Origin: Streptomyces sp. DH-12
GTDB lineage: Bacteria; Actinomycetota; Actinomycetes; Streptomycetales; Streptomycetaceae
Length of the DNA: 64,000 nt
Assembly (NCBI RefSeq): GCF_002899455.1
Contig: NZ_PPFB01000001.1
Location: forward strand, 6,394,501 to 6,458,500
Direction of reading: 5' to 3'
Both the position numbers and the translations under genes were made by a program. The first letter of the stretch is position 1. Every line of letters starts with the position of its first letter. The notes beneath the pieces were generated by a model that did not search any database, was not told the DNA's origin, and saw nothing but the letters and a program-made list of their open reading frames with translations. Shown in pieces: positions 8,500-16,950 of the stretch.

Positions 8500-8973
8500 A
8501 TGACGACCACCGTGAACCCCGTCCTGCGGGTCGCCCCCGCCTCCCCGGCCGAGGCCGCCGCGCACTTCCGCGCGAGCCTCGCCCTGTACACCGACGTCTC
8601 CGACGTGGCCACCGCCCTCGCGTCCGGCGGGGACCCCTGCTTCGTCCTGGTGGACTCCCGCTCGGCCGAGGCGTGGGACCGGGGCCATGTGCCCGGCGCC
8701 CTGCACCTGCCCACCGCGCGGATCCCCGAGCGGGCCGCGGAACTCCTCGACCCGGCCGTGCCGGTGGTGACGTACTGCTGGGGGCCCGGCTGCGACGGGG
8801 CCGCCCGCGCCGCGCTCGCCCTCGCCGAACTCGGGTACCGCGTCAAGGAGATGCTCGGCGGCTTCGAGTACTGGGTGCGCGAGGGCTACGCGTTCGAGAC
8901 CCCGCGGGGCCGGGAGCGCCGCGCCGCCGATCCGCTGACCTCCCTGGAGGACACGGACGCGTGCGGATGCTGA
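8500..8973 (+). CDS. Rhodanese-domain sulfurtransferase
   Basis: 157-residue single rhodanese domain. The DSRSAEAWDRGHVPGALHLP block (residues about 52-72) and the active-site loop with cysteine at TYCWGPGCDGA (about 89-99) are present; the loop is one that accepts sulfur on the first cysteine. It probably moves sulfane sulfur, possibly from cysteine breakdown. The divergent Lrp regulator supports a link to sulfur amino acids, but the substrate is unknown. Confidence 0.88.
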   Translation: MTTTVNPVLRVAPASPAEAAAHFRASLALYTDVSDVATALASGGDPCFVLVDSRSAEAWDRGHVPGALHLPTARIPERAAELLDPAVPVVTYCWGPGCDGAARAALALAELGYRVKEMLGGFEYWVREGYAFETPRGRERRAADPLTSLEDTDACGC

Positions 8974-9444
8974 ACCCGGCCGTCCGGCAGGCCGCCGTGG
9001 ACGGACACGCGGAGCCGGGCACGGTCGAGTGGGCGGGGCCGGGCGGCGGGCCGCTCGTCGCGGGGCCGGAGACGGGACTGCCTGCCGTTCCGGGCGGGAG
9101 CCGACGGCGAGAGGACCGCTCGGTCCACGACCGGGTCCGCGAGGCCGACGGGCCCGTCGGAGTCCTCCCGGCCGGCGCCGCCGCCCACCGTCCTGGGCGA
9201 CGGACCGGCCGCCACCGCCTGTCTCCCCGAGCGCCTTGTCGTCGTCCGCCGGGTCGCCGGACACACGGGGGAGGACCTCCCGGCACGCGTCCCCGCCGCG
9301 CCGGCCACCGCGCGGTGGCAGCAGGAGACGCGGTGGGAGGCGGCCGGCCCGGAGCCTGGCTGGTCCTGGTGCCGCTCCGGCCGCTGCCCCGGCGCGCGGG
9401 CGCCTGCCGTTATTCGCGTGCCCTCACCGGCGGCGCGATCCATC
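8974..9444 (+). other. 471-base gap; possible vestigial coding sequence
   Basis: No intact gene is supported here. Short stretches read like protein in different + frames: about 8985-9150 in one, then TVLGDGPAATACLPERLVVV and WQQETRWEAAGPEPGW in another around 9190-9380. This is the pattern expected of a frameshifted gene, but I recognise no family, so it may equally be chance open sequence in GC-rich DNA. Confidence 0.3.
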
Positions 9445-10299
9445 ATGGGGATCATGCCGAAGCTCCCCCCGCCCCCGCCCGAGGAACTCCGCCGTGACCC
9501 CCTGCCGCTGCGGGGCCGCACCGCCCTGGTGACCGGGGCGAGCCGGCGCGGCGGCATCGGCCATGCCGTGGCCCGCCGGCTGGCCGCGTACGGCGCCAGT
9601 GTCTATCTGCACCATCACGTGCCGCACGACGCCGCCATGCCCTGGGGCGCCGACCGGACCGAGGACGTCACCGCGTCCGTGCGGGAGGCGCTCGGTGATC
9701 CGGACGCACGGGTGCTCGCCGGACCCGGCGACCTCAGCGACCCGGCGGAACCGGCCGCCCTGCACGCCCGCGCCGCCGAGGCGCTCGGCGGGCGCCTCGA
9801 CATCCTCGTCGCCAACCACGCCCTCAGCGGCTCCGACGGCGACCTCGACACCGTCGACGCCGCCATGCTCGACGCGCACTGGGCCGTCGACACCCGCTCG
9901 GTGCTGCTGCTCGTCCAGGCCCACGCCCGGCACCGCGCCGCGCTCCCGCCGGGCACCCCGGGCGGACGCGTCATGATGATGACGTCCGGGCAGGACATCG
10001 CCGGCGGCATGCCCGGCGAGATCGCCTACGCCCTGCAGAAGGGCGCCCTGGCCTCCATCACCCGCTCCCTGGCGACCGCGCTGGCCGACCACGCGGTCAC
10101 CGTGAACACCGTCAACCCCGGCCCCGTGGACACCGACTACCTGACCGGCGAGGTCTACGACGCGATCGCCGCGCGCTTCCCCGCCGGGCGCTGGGGCATG
10201 CCCGACGACCCGGCCCGCCTCCTCGCGTGGCTGGCCACGGACGAGGCGGGCTGGATCACCGGCCAGGTCATCGACTCCGAGGGCGGCTTCCGGCGCTGA
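9445..10299 (+). CDS. SDR-family oxidoreductase
   Basis: 284-residue short-chain dehydrogenase/reductase. The cofactor loop is TGASRRGGIG, slightly longer than the usual TGxxxGxG; the second motif reads NHALS in place of NNAG. The catalytic pair is Ser in MMTSGQD and Tyr/Lys in YALQK, with standard spacing. The C-terminal ITGQVIDSEGGF block is as in 3-oxoacyl-ACP-reductase-like SDRs. The ATG at 9445 is used; the ATG at 9454 is equally possible as neither has a good ribosome binding site. Substrate unknown. It ends six bases from the convergent DUF885 gene. Confidence 0.88.
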   Translation: MGIMPKLPPPPPEELRRDPLPLRGRTALVTGASRRGGIGHAVARRLAAYGASVYLHHHVPHDAAMPWGADRTEDVTASVREALGDPDARVLAGPGDLSDPAEPAALHARAAEALGGRLDILVANHALSGSDGDLDTVDAAMLDAHWAVDTRSVLLLVQAHARHRAALPPGTPGGRVMMMTSGQDIAGGMPGEIAYALQKGALASITRSLATALADHAVTVNTVNPGPVDTDYLTGEVYDAIAARFPAGRWGMPDDPARLLAWLATDEAGWITGQVIDSEGGFRR

Positions 10300-10305
10300 A
10301 CCGGC

Positions 10306-11994
10306 TCACAGCGCCGCCAGCTCGTCCACCAGGTCGTCCAGGCCCAGCGACCCCTGGGACAGCGCGGCCATGTGCCAGGCCTTGAGGTCGAAGGCGTCGC
10401 CGTGCCGCTCGCGGGCCTTCTCCCGGCCCAGCAGCCAGGCCCGCTCGCCGAGCTTGTAGCCGATGGCCTGGCCCGGGATCGTCAGGTAGCGCGTCAGCTC
10501 GCTCTCCACGAAGTCCGCCGGACGGCTGCTGTGCGCGCCGAAGAACTCCTGCGCCAGCTCCGGCGTCCACCGCTCGCCCGGGTGGAACGGCGAGTCCGCG
10601 GGGATCTCCAGCTCCAGGTGCATGCCGATGTCGACGATGACCCGGGTCGCCCGCATCATCTGCGCGTCCAGGTACCCGAGCCGCTGTTCCGCGTCCGTGA
10701 GGAAGCCCAGCTCGTCCATCAGCCGCTCCGCGTACAGCGCCCAGCCCTCGCAGTTGGCGCTGACCATGCCGACGGTGGCCTGGTAGCGGGAGAGGTTCTC
10801 CGCCACGTGCACCCACTGCGCCAGCTGGAGGTGATGGCCGGGGACGCCCTCGTGGTACCAGGTGGACACCAGGTCGTACTCCGGGAAGCGGGTCAGCCCC
10901 ATCGTGGGCAGCCAGGTGCAGCCCGGCCGGGAGAAGTCCTCCGACGGAGGCGTGTAGTACGGCGCCGCCGCGCTGCCCGCCGGGGCGATCCGCGACTCCA
11001 CCTTCCGCACCCGCTCGGCGAGGTCGAAGTGCGTGCCGTCGAGCGCGTCGATCGCCCGGTCCATCAGACCCTGCAGCCAGTCGCGGACCTCGTCCACGCC
11101 CTCGATGTGCCGGCCGTGCTCGTCGAGGTGGGCCAGCGCCACCCACGGGGTCTCCGCCCCCGGCAGGATCCTCTCGGCCTCCTTCTTCATCTCGCCGAGC
11201 AGCCGGTGGTACTCGGACCAGCCGTACGCGTACGCCTCGTCCAGGTCCAGGTCGGTGCCGTTGTAGTAACGGGACCAGCGGGCGTAGCGCTCCCGGCCCA
11301 CCGTGTCCGGCGCGCCCTCGACCGCCGGGGCGTAGACGTCCCGCAGCCAGTCCCGCAGCTCCGCCACGGCCGCGGTCGCCGCGCGGGCGCCCTCGTCCAG
11401 CTCCGCGCGCAGCGCCTCCGGACCCGCGGCGGCGAAGTCCTCGAACCAGCCGCGGCCCTCGCCGGTGTCTGCCCACTCGCCGAGCTGCCCGACGAACGTC
11501 TCCGTGGGGCGCGGCGCCGCGTACAGCTCGCGCTCCAGGCCCAGCGCCAGGGACTCCCGGTAGCCGGCCAGCGCCGCCGGGACCGCGCGCAGCCGCTCCG
11601 CGATCGCCCGCCAGTCCTCCTCGGTCTCCGCCGGGGTCACCGTGAACACCTCGCGCACCGCGTGCGCGACCGTGCCCAGGTTGCCCACCGCGCGCAGGCG
11701 CTCGCCGGCCTCGTGCACGGCCAGCTCGGCGGTCAGCCGCTCCCGCAGCAGCCGGGCGCAGCGGCGCTCGACGCCGCTGTCCGCGCCGGGCTGCCGCTCG
11801 GCTTCGTCGAGCCGGGCGAGGGTCGTCCTGAGCAGTTCGGCGACCGCCTCCTGACCGGCGGGAGAGAGATCGGGCAACCGGGAGGAACTCTCCTTGACGC
11901 CGAGATACGTCCCGGTGATCGGATCGAGGGCGATGAGCTCGTCGACGTAGGCGTCGGCGACCTGACGGGGAAGCGCGCTGTTGGCTGGTGACAT
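10306..11994 (-). CDS. DUF885 peptidase-like protein
   Basis: 562-residue DUF885 protein. The family is related to zinc carboxypeptidases and the diagnostic motif YHEGVPGHHLQ (HExxxGHH) lies around residues 378-388, giving the likely metal ligands. The rest is helical with NCEGWALYAERL and LGYLDAQMMRATR blocks typical of the family. No signal peptide is seen, so it is cytoplasmic. Start at the ATG 11994, with a second possible ATG three codons upstream. Substrate is unknown; some relatives are annotated as peptidases. Confidence 0.85.
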   Translation of the reverse strand: MSPANSALPRQVADAYVDELIALDPITGTYLGVKESSSRLPDLSPAGQEAVAELLRTTLARLDEAERQPGADSGVERRCARLLRERLTAELAVHEAGERLRAVGNLGTVAHAVREVFTVTPAETEEDWRAIAERLRAVPAALAGYRESLALGLERELYAAPRPTETFVGQLGEWADTGEGRGWFEDFAAAGPEALRAELDEGARAATAAVAELRDWLRDVYAPAVEGAPDTVGRERYARWSRYYNGTDLDLDEAYAYGWSEYHRLLGEMKKEAERILPGAETPWVALAHLDEHGRHIEGVDEVRDWLQGLMDRAIDALDGTHFDLAERVRKVESRIAPAGSAAAPYYTPPSEDFSRPGCTWLPTMGLTRFPEYDLVSTWYHEGVPGHHLQLAQWVHVAENLSRYQATVGMVSANCEGWALYAERLMDELGFLTDAEQRLGYLDAQMMRATRVIVDIGMHLELEIPADSPFHPGERWTPELAQEFFGAHSSRPADFVESELTRYLTIPGQAIGYKLGERAWLLGREKARERHGDAFDLKAWHMAALSQGSLGLDDLVDELAAL

Positions 11995-12026
11995 GCGGAC
12001 CATCCTGGTACGGCGGCCGCGGCACG

Positions 12027-12518
12027 TCACGCGGATTGAGCCGAGGGCGAAGGCGGCATGACCGGCCCGCAGTCCCACTGCTGGAAGATCAGCCGCGTCT
12101 CCACCCGCGCCACCTCCCGCCGGGCGGTGAACTCGTCCAGCACCAGCCGCTGCAGGTCCGTCATGCCGGCGACCGCGACATGCACCAGATAGTCGTCGGG
12201 GCCGGTCAGATGGAACACCGTCAGCGACTCCGGCAGCGCCCGGATCCGCTCCACGAACGGCCCCACCAGCTCCCGCCGGTGCGGTCTCACCTGCACCGAC
12301 AGCAACGCCTGCAGGCCCCGGCCGAGCTTGGCCGGGTCCAGTTGCAGACGGTGCCCGAGGATCACGCCGGAGCGCCGCAGGCGGGTCACCCGGTCCAGAC
12401 AGGTCGACGGTGCGACCCCGACCTGCGCGGCGAGATCCCGGTACGTCGTCCGGGCGTCGTTCTGCAACAGCCGCAGCAGATGGAGATCCACCGGATCCAG
12501 TACGACAGATTCGGCCAC
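12027..12518 (-). CDS. Lrp/AsnC-family regulator
   Basis: 163 residues from a GTG start. An HTH (LLRLLQNDARTTYRDLAAQVGVAPSTCLDRVTRLRRSG) is followed by the RAM domain with the LTGPDDYLVHVAV strand. It is divergent from the trans-sulfuration-type enzyme gene, about 60 bases away, and 32 bases upstream of the DUF885 gene on the same strand. The arrangement suggests control of the PLP enzyme by a sulfur amino acid; this is inference. Confidence 0.88.
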   Translation of the reverse strand: MAESVVLDPVDLHLLRLLQNDARTTYRDLAAQVGVAPSTCLDRVTRLRRSGVILGHRLQLDPAKLGRGLQALLSVQVRPHRRELVGPFVERIRALPESLTVFHLTGPDDYLVHVAVAGMTDLQRLVLDEFTARREVARVETRLIFQQWDCGPVMPPSPSAQSA

Positions 12519-12578
12519 CGGCCGAACGTAGCACGGGGATAGGCCGCGCAGAACCGGCCGGTGTTCACCCTGGGCGCC

Positions 12579-13766
12579 ATGGACAACGGCATGGACACGC
12601 GACGCACCACCAGAGCACTCGCCACCGAGGCCGTGCACGCCGGCCGGGACGACCTCGCCGGACTCGGACTGCACGCCCCGCCGATCGACCTGTCCACCAC
12701 CTACCCCTCGTACGACAGCCGGGCCGAGGCCGCCCGCGTCGACGCCTTCGCCACGACCGGCGCCGAACCCGACGGCCCGCCCGTCTACGGGCGGCTCGGC
12801 AACCCCACGGTCGCCCGCTTCGAGACCGCCCTCGCCCGCCTGGAGGGCACCGAGTCGGCGGTCGCCTTCGCCAGCGGCATGGCCGCGCTCAGCGCCGTCC
12901 TGCTGGTCCGCGGCTCGATGGGCCTGCGGCACGTCGTCGCCGTACGACCGCTGTACGGGTGCAGCGACCATCTGCTGACCGCCGGGCTGCTCGGCTCCGA
13001 GGTCACCTGGACCGATCCGGCGGGGGTCGCCGACGCGCTCCGTCCGGACACCGGCCTGGTGCTGGTGGAGTCGCCCGCCAACCCCACGCTGGCCGAGATC
13101 GACCTGCGGGCGGTCGTCCACGCCTGCGGCTCGGTGCCGCTGCTCGTCGACAACACCTTCGCCACGCCGGTCCTCCAGCGTCCGGCCGAGCACGGGGCGC
13201 GGCTGGTGCTGCACAGCGCCACCAAGTACCTCGGCGGGCACGGTGACGTGCTGGCGGGCGTGGTGGCCTGCGACGAGGAGTTCGCCGGGCGGCTGCGGCA
13301 GGTGCGGTTCGCCACCGGCGGGGTGCTGCACCCGCTGGCCGGCTACCTGCTGCTGCGCGGCCTGTCGACCCTGCCGGTCCGGGTCGGGGCGGCGTCCGCG
13401 AACGCCGCCGAGCTCGCCGCCCGCCTGGCCGCGGACCCGCGTGTGGCCCGGGTGCACTACCCGGCCATCGGCGGCGCGATGGTCTCGTTCGAGGTCCACG
13501 GCGACCCGCACGCGGTGATCGCCGGCGTCCGCCTGATCACCCCGGCGGTGAGCCTCGGCAGCGTGGACTCCCTCATCCAGCACCCGGCGTCCATCAGCCA
13601 CCGCATCGTCGACGCCGACGACCGCAGGGACGCGGGCGTCTCCGACCGCCTGCTGCGCCTCTCGGTCGGCCTGGAGGACGTCGAGGACCTCTGGACCGAC
13701 CTCGACCAGGCCTTGGGCGGGCCGGCCGGCCGGCCCGCCCGGACGGAGGCCATGGCCCAGGGCTAG
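12579..13766 (+). CDS. Trans-sulfuration family PLP enzyme (Cys/Met metabolism)
   Basis: 395-residue Cys/Met-metabolism PLP enzyme. It contains VYGRLGNPTVARFE, the FASGMAALSAVL phosphate-binding segment, LVDNTFATP with the PLP-contacting Asp, and the Schiff-base lysine in HSATKYLGGHGD near residue 213. The C-terminal SLGSVDSLIQHPASISH matches cystathionine gamma-synthase/lyase and methionine gamma-lyase, which cannot be separated by eye. The ATG at 12579 is preferred; an in-frame ATG also lies 12 bases later. The divergent Lrp regulator points to amino-acid-controlled expression. Confidence 0.87.
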   Translation: MDNGMDTRRTTRALATEAVHAGRDDLAGLGLHAPPIDLSTTYPSYDSRAEAARVDAFATTGAEPDGPPVYGRLGNPTVARFETALARLEGTESAVAFASGMAALSAVLLVRGSMGLRHVVAVRPLYGCSDHLLTAGLLGSEVTWTDPAGVADALRPDTGLVLVESPANPTLAEIDLRAVVHACGSVPLLVDNTFATPVLQRPAEHGARLVLHSATKYLGGHGDVLAGVVACDEEFAGRLRQVRFATGGVLHPLAGYLLLRGLSTLPVRVGAASANAAELAARLAADPRVARVHYPAIGGAMVSFEVHGDPHAVIAGVRLITPAVSLGSVDSLIQHPASISHRIVDADDRRDAGVSDRLLRLSVGLEDVEDLWTDLDQALGGPAGRPARTEAMAQG

Positions 13767-13797
13767 GGCCGCTGCCGCGGAGACGGCCCGCGAGGAC

Positions 13798-13838
13798 GGA
13801 GGACGGCCCGGCACACGCTGTGTGCCGGGCCGTCCTCC
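13798..13838. terminator. Strong bidirectional terminator hairpin
   Basis: A perfect 19-bp stem (GGAGGACGGCCCGGCACAC, 13798-13816, with its complement at 13820-13838) around a 3-base loop. It sits between two convergent genes and can serve both. Confidence 0.85.
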
Positions 13839-13849
13839 GCCGTCGGGAG

Positions 13850-15106
13850 TCAGGGGCGGGTGACCCTCTCGCCGGGCGCCGGGGTGCTCCGGGCCGGGGC
13901 GGGGTCCAGGCCGGCGGTGATGACCAGGGTGCCCTCCTCGATCTGGTAGTCGAGAGGGAGGCCCAGGCCGCGCATCGCGGCGACCATGCCCGTGTTGGAC
14001 GCCTGCGTCACGGCGTACACGTGGGCGCAGCCCGCCTCGACCGCCATGCCCACCAGCCGGGACAGCAGCTCCGCGCCGATGCCCCGCCGCTGCCACGCGT
14101 CCTCGACGATCAGCGCCACCTCGGTCTCGTCGCCGTCCCACAGCAGATGGCCGAGGGCGACGATGCGGCCGGAGGCGGTCTGCGCGGCGAGCGTGCGGCC
14201 GAAGCGCGGGCTGAGCAGGTGGTCGAGGTAGCGGCTCGCGTCGCCCACGGGCCCGTGGTACCGGCGCCGCAGCGTCTCGGTGGAGCACCGCTCGTGCATC
14301 TCCCGCGCGGCCTGCAGGTCGGTGGTGTCCGCCCGGCGCACGGAGACGTGACCGCCCTCGGACAGCGCCAGCACGTCACGGCCGCGTGGCAGCCGCGGAC
14401 CGAGCCGGGCGTCCAGCTCCACCAGCGCCCGGGCACGGGCGAACTCCGTCGGTGTGAACGGCAGGTACGGCCGCTCCGCCGTGATCACACCCCCCTCCGG
14501 GTCGCGCAGCCGGATCACGGTGCCCTCCAGGACGCCCTCCGGCGGCACGGCCGCCGCGGTGCCGGCCGCCGCGGCGGGCTGGGAGCGGATCGTGCAGCGT
14601 CCCAGCAGCTGGCGCAGCACCAGCGGCAGTTCGGACGCGTCGGTCGCGGTGCGGGCGGCCAGCCCGAGCATCCGGGTCGGGCCGTCCACCAGGTCGTGGG
14701 CGTCGGCCCGCTCGGTCCAGGTGTCCGTGCCTCCGCCCGCCGCCACCGCCGCGGTGAGATCCGTACCGGCCGGCACGCGCAGCAGGAACTCGTCGACGGT
14801 GTGCGCGCCCAGCGGGTGCGTCTGCAGGCTGAGGATGTCGACCCGCCGTTCGGCCAGCGCCGTGCACAGGGTCGCGAGCGCACCCGGCTCGTCCCGCACG
14901 GTCGTCCGCATCCGCCACAGCACGCTCCCGGCCGCCGCCGGCTCGGGGGGCGGCGGAGCGCCGCCGGTATCGTGCGTCGGCGGCGCGTGGCCGTGGCGGC
15001 GTGTCCGCCACGCGTACAGGGCCTCCCCGCAGCGCGCGGCACGGACCAGCGGGTTCCAGCGGCGGGGCGCGCGCCCTCCGGCGCGGTCGTTCGTCACTTC
15101 GGACAT
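13850..15106 (-). CDS. ACT-domain GNAT acetyltransferase
   Basis: 418 residues. After a basic N-terminal tail come an ACT amino-acid-binding domain (WRMRTTVRDEPGALATLCTALAERRVDI, about residues 65-135) and a C-terminal GNAT domain (VSVRRADTTDL ... VALIVEDAWQRRGIGAELLSRL, about 260-395) with the acetyl-CoA loop QRRGIG. Fusions of this kind in actinomycetes are known as amino-acid-regulated lysine acetyltransferases, so it may modify metabolic enzymes when an amino acid binds. Targets are unknown. ATG 15106 is chosen; ATG 15118 is in frame. A nested palindrome lies just upstream. Confidence 0.85.
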   Translation of the reverse strand: MSEVTNDRAGGRAPRRWNPLVRAARCGEALYAWRTRRHGHAPPTHDTGGAPPPPEPAAAGSVLWRMRTTVRDEPGALATLCTALAERRVDILSLQTHPLGAHTVDEFLLRVPAGTDLTAAVAAGGGTDTWTERADAHDLVDGPTRMLGLAARTATDASELPLVLRQLLGRCTIRSQPAAAAGTAAAVPPEGVLEGTVIRLRDPEGGVITAERPYLPFTPTEFARARALVELDARLGPRLPRGRDVLALSEGGHVSVRRADTTDLQAAREMHERCSTETLRRRYHGPVGDASRYLDHLLSPRFGRTLAAQTASGRIVALGHLLWDGDETEVALIVEDAWQRRGIGAELLSRLVGMAVEAGCAHVYAVTQASNTGMVAAMRGLGLPLDYQIEEGTLVITAGLDPAPARSTPAPGERVTRP

Positions 15107-15119
15107 GTCTCGACTCATG

Positions 15120-15169
15120 CAGTCACTGTGAAGGAATCGTGTTTCGTGATCACGAACGTACTGTGACTG
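15120..15169. promoter_or_regulatory. Nested palindromes upstream of the ACT-GNAT gene
   Basis: A perfect 14-bp palindrome TTCGTGATCACGAA (15143-15156) is enclosed by an outer inverted repeat CAGTCAC (15120-15126) / GTGACTG (15163-15169). The core resembles a CRP-type GTGA...TCAC site. It starts 14 bases upstream of the chosen ATG, so a bound protein would cover the promoter. The regulator is unknown. Confidence 0.6.
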
Positions 15170-15203
15170 ACGGGTAAAGCGCGCTTCTGTCCGAAATGCA
15201 GCG

Positions 15204-16787
15204 TTACTGACCGACGAGGCCCGGCTGCAGCGTCTTCCTGAACAGCACCGCGCCGTCCATGTCCCGCAGCCGCACGGTCAGTTCGCCGCTGCCGCCGTCG
15301 ATGTCCACCTCGCCGAAGAACTGGTAGCCCCCGGCGGGGGAGACGTTGGAGGCGGTGGGCGCCTTCACCCACACCCGCTCCGGACCGAATGTCGCGTCCA
15401 GCTCCGAGGCCGGGAACGCGCCCGCGTTGAGCGGTCCGGAGACGAACTCCCAGAACGGCTCGAAATCGCCGAACGCCGCCCGCGAGGGCTGGTAGTGCTG
15501 CGCCGAGGTGTGGTGCACGTCGGCCGTCAGCCACACCGTGCCGGTGATCCGCCGGTGCTTGACGAACCGCAGCAGTTCGGCGATCTGCAGCTCGCGTCCC
15601 AGCGGCGCCCCCGGGTCGCCCTGCGCCACCGCCTCGACGTGCGGGCGCCCCTCGGTGGTGTCGGGCACGATCAGGCCGATCGGCATGTCGGCGGCGATCA
15701 CCTTCCACACCGCGCGCGACCGCGCCAGTTCCCGCTTCAGCCAGTCCAGTTGCTCCCGGCCCAGGATGCCCTGCGGGTCGGTGGCCTGGTCGCCGGGCGA
15801 GTTGGGGTTCCGGTACGTCCGCATGTCCAGCACGAACACGTCGAGCAGCGGACCCTGCCGCAGCACCCGGTACATCCGGCCCTCCCGGGCGCCGGGCCGC
15901 GGCGTGGACCCGGGGAAGTACTCGCCGAACGCCCGCCGGGCGCGGGCCGCCAGCACGTCGACGCTCTTCTCGGTGTACCGGGTGTCCGTGTCCGCGATCC
16001 GCTGCCCCGGGTACCAGTTGTTGCGCACCTCGTGGTCGTCCCACTGGACGACGGACGGGACGCGGGCGTTGAACCGGCGCAGGTGTTCGTCCAGCAGGTT
16101 GTAGCGGAAGTTGCCGCGGAACTCCGCGAGGGTCTCCGCGACCTTGGACTTCTCCTCGGTGGTGATGTTCCGCCAGAGGCTGCCGTCCGGCAGTTCGGCG
16201 GTCGCCGCGATGGGGCCGTCGGCGTAGATGGTGTCCCCGCTGAACAGGAAGAAGTCCGGGTCGAGCCGGGCCATCGCGTCGAAGATGCGGTAGCCGCCGA
16301 ACGCCGGGCTGATGCCCCAGCCCTGTCCCGCCAGGTCGCCCGACCACACGAACCGCACCCCGTCCCGGCGCCGGTCCGGCACGGTACGGAAGGCGCCGGT
16401 GACCGGCGCGCTCGTACGGCGCGGGTCGTCGGGGTCGGCCAGCAGCACCCGGTAGTGGATCTGCTCGCCCGGGGGCAGCCCGCGCAGCCGGGCGGTGCCG
16501 GTGAAGTCGGTGCCGGGACCGACCAACGGGCCGTGCAGGCGGCGGACGGTGCGGAAGGACTCCGTGGCCGAGGTCTCGACGATCATCCGCGCCGGACGGT
16601 CCGACCGCACCCACACCAACGCGGAGTCACGGGTGACCTCCCCCGTCTGGACGCCCCACTCGGCCGCCGGACGTCCCGACCGGGCGAAGGCGGGCGCGGA
16701 GCCCAGCGCGGGCAGGGCCAGCCCCGCCGAAGCGGCCAGCGAGCCCTTCAGCACGGAACGACGTGCGGGGAACGGACGGTGTGCCAT
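15204..16787 (-). CDS. phoD: Alkaline phosphatase D (PhoD), Tat-exported
   Basis: 527 residues. The N terminus has a twin-arginine signal (ARRSVLKG, then a hydrophobic stretch ending at AFARSG), so the folded enzyme is exported by Tat. The N-terminal PhoD domain precedes the metallophosphatase core with VWSGDLAGQGWG, FLFSGDTIYADG, VVQWDDHEVRNNW and LTADVHHTSAQHY. PhoD enzymes are Ca/Fe phosphodi- and monoesterases that release phosphate outside the cell, usually under PhoP control. I did not find a confident PHO box in the short upstream region. Confidence 0.93.
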   Translation of the reverse strand: MAHRPFPARRSVLKGSLAASAGLALPALGSAPAFARSGRPAAEWGVQTGEVTRDSALVWVRSDRPARMIVETSATESFRTVRRLHGPLVGPGTDFTGTARLRGLPPGEQIHYRVLLADPDDPRRTSAPVTGAFRTVPDRRRDGVRFVWSGDLAGQGWGISPAFGGYRIFDAMARLDPDFFLFSGDTIYADGPIAATAELPDGSLWRNITTEEKSKVAETLAEFRGNFRYNLLDEHLRRFNARVPSVVQWDDHEVRNNWYPGQRIADTDTRYTEKSVDVLAARARRAFGEYFPGSTPRPGAREGRMYRVLRQGPLLDVFVLDMRTYRNPNSPGDQATDPQGILGREQLDWLKRELARSRAVWKVIAADMPIGLIVPDTTEGRPHVEAVAQGDPGAPLGRELQIAELLRFVKHRRITGTVWLTADVHHTSAQHYQPSRAAFGDFEPFWEFVSGPLNAGAFPASELDATFGPERVWVKAPTASNVSPAGGYQFFGEVDIDGGSGELTVRLRDMDGAVLFRKTLQPGLVGQ

Positions 16788-16877
16788 GAATACGCCTCCG
16801 GGTCCGGAATCCGGTCAGTGTGCGCCCCCACACCTACGCCAACGCGACGGCACACGCACGAACCGCGGATGAACAAC

Positions 16878-16928
16878 GCCCCTCAGGGGCGCGGGGAACC
16901 GCGCGTCAAGCCCCCACCGGCCCCGTGA
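16878..16928. repeat. Intergenic repeat of the type common in Streptomyces
   Basis: A small hairpin GCCCC-TCA-GGGGC (16878-16890, with flanks) leads into CGCGGGGAACCGCGCG and AAGCCCCCACCGGCCCC. From memory this resembles an element dispersed between genes in many Streptomyces genomes. Its function is unknown. It lies between phoD and the hydrolase gene, both on the minus strand with the hydrolase downstream-most. Confidence 0.5.
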
Positions 16929-16950
16929 CCCGCGCACCCCCGGCACGCCT

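Noticed and set aside
15204..16787. PHO box before phoD
   Set aside because: I could not find two convincing direct-repeat units in the short upstream region, so no site is claimed.
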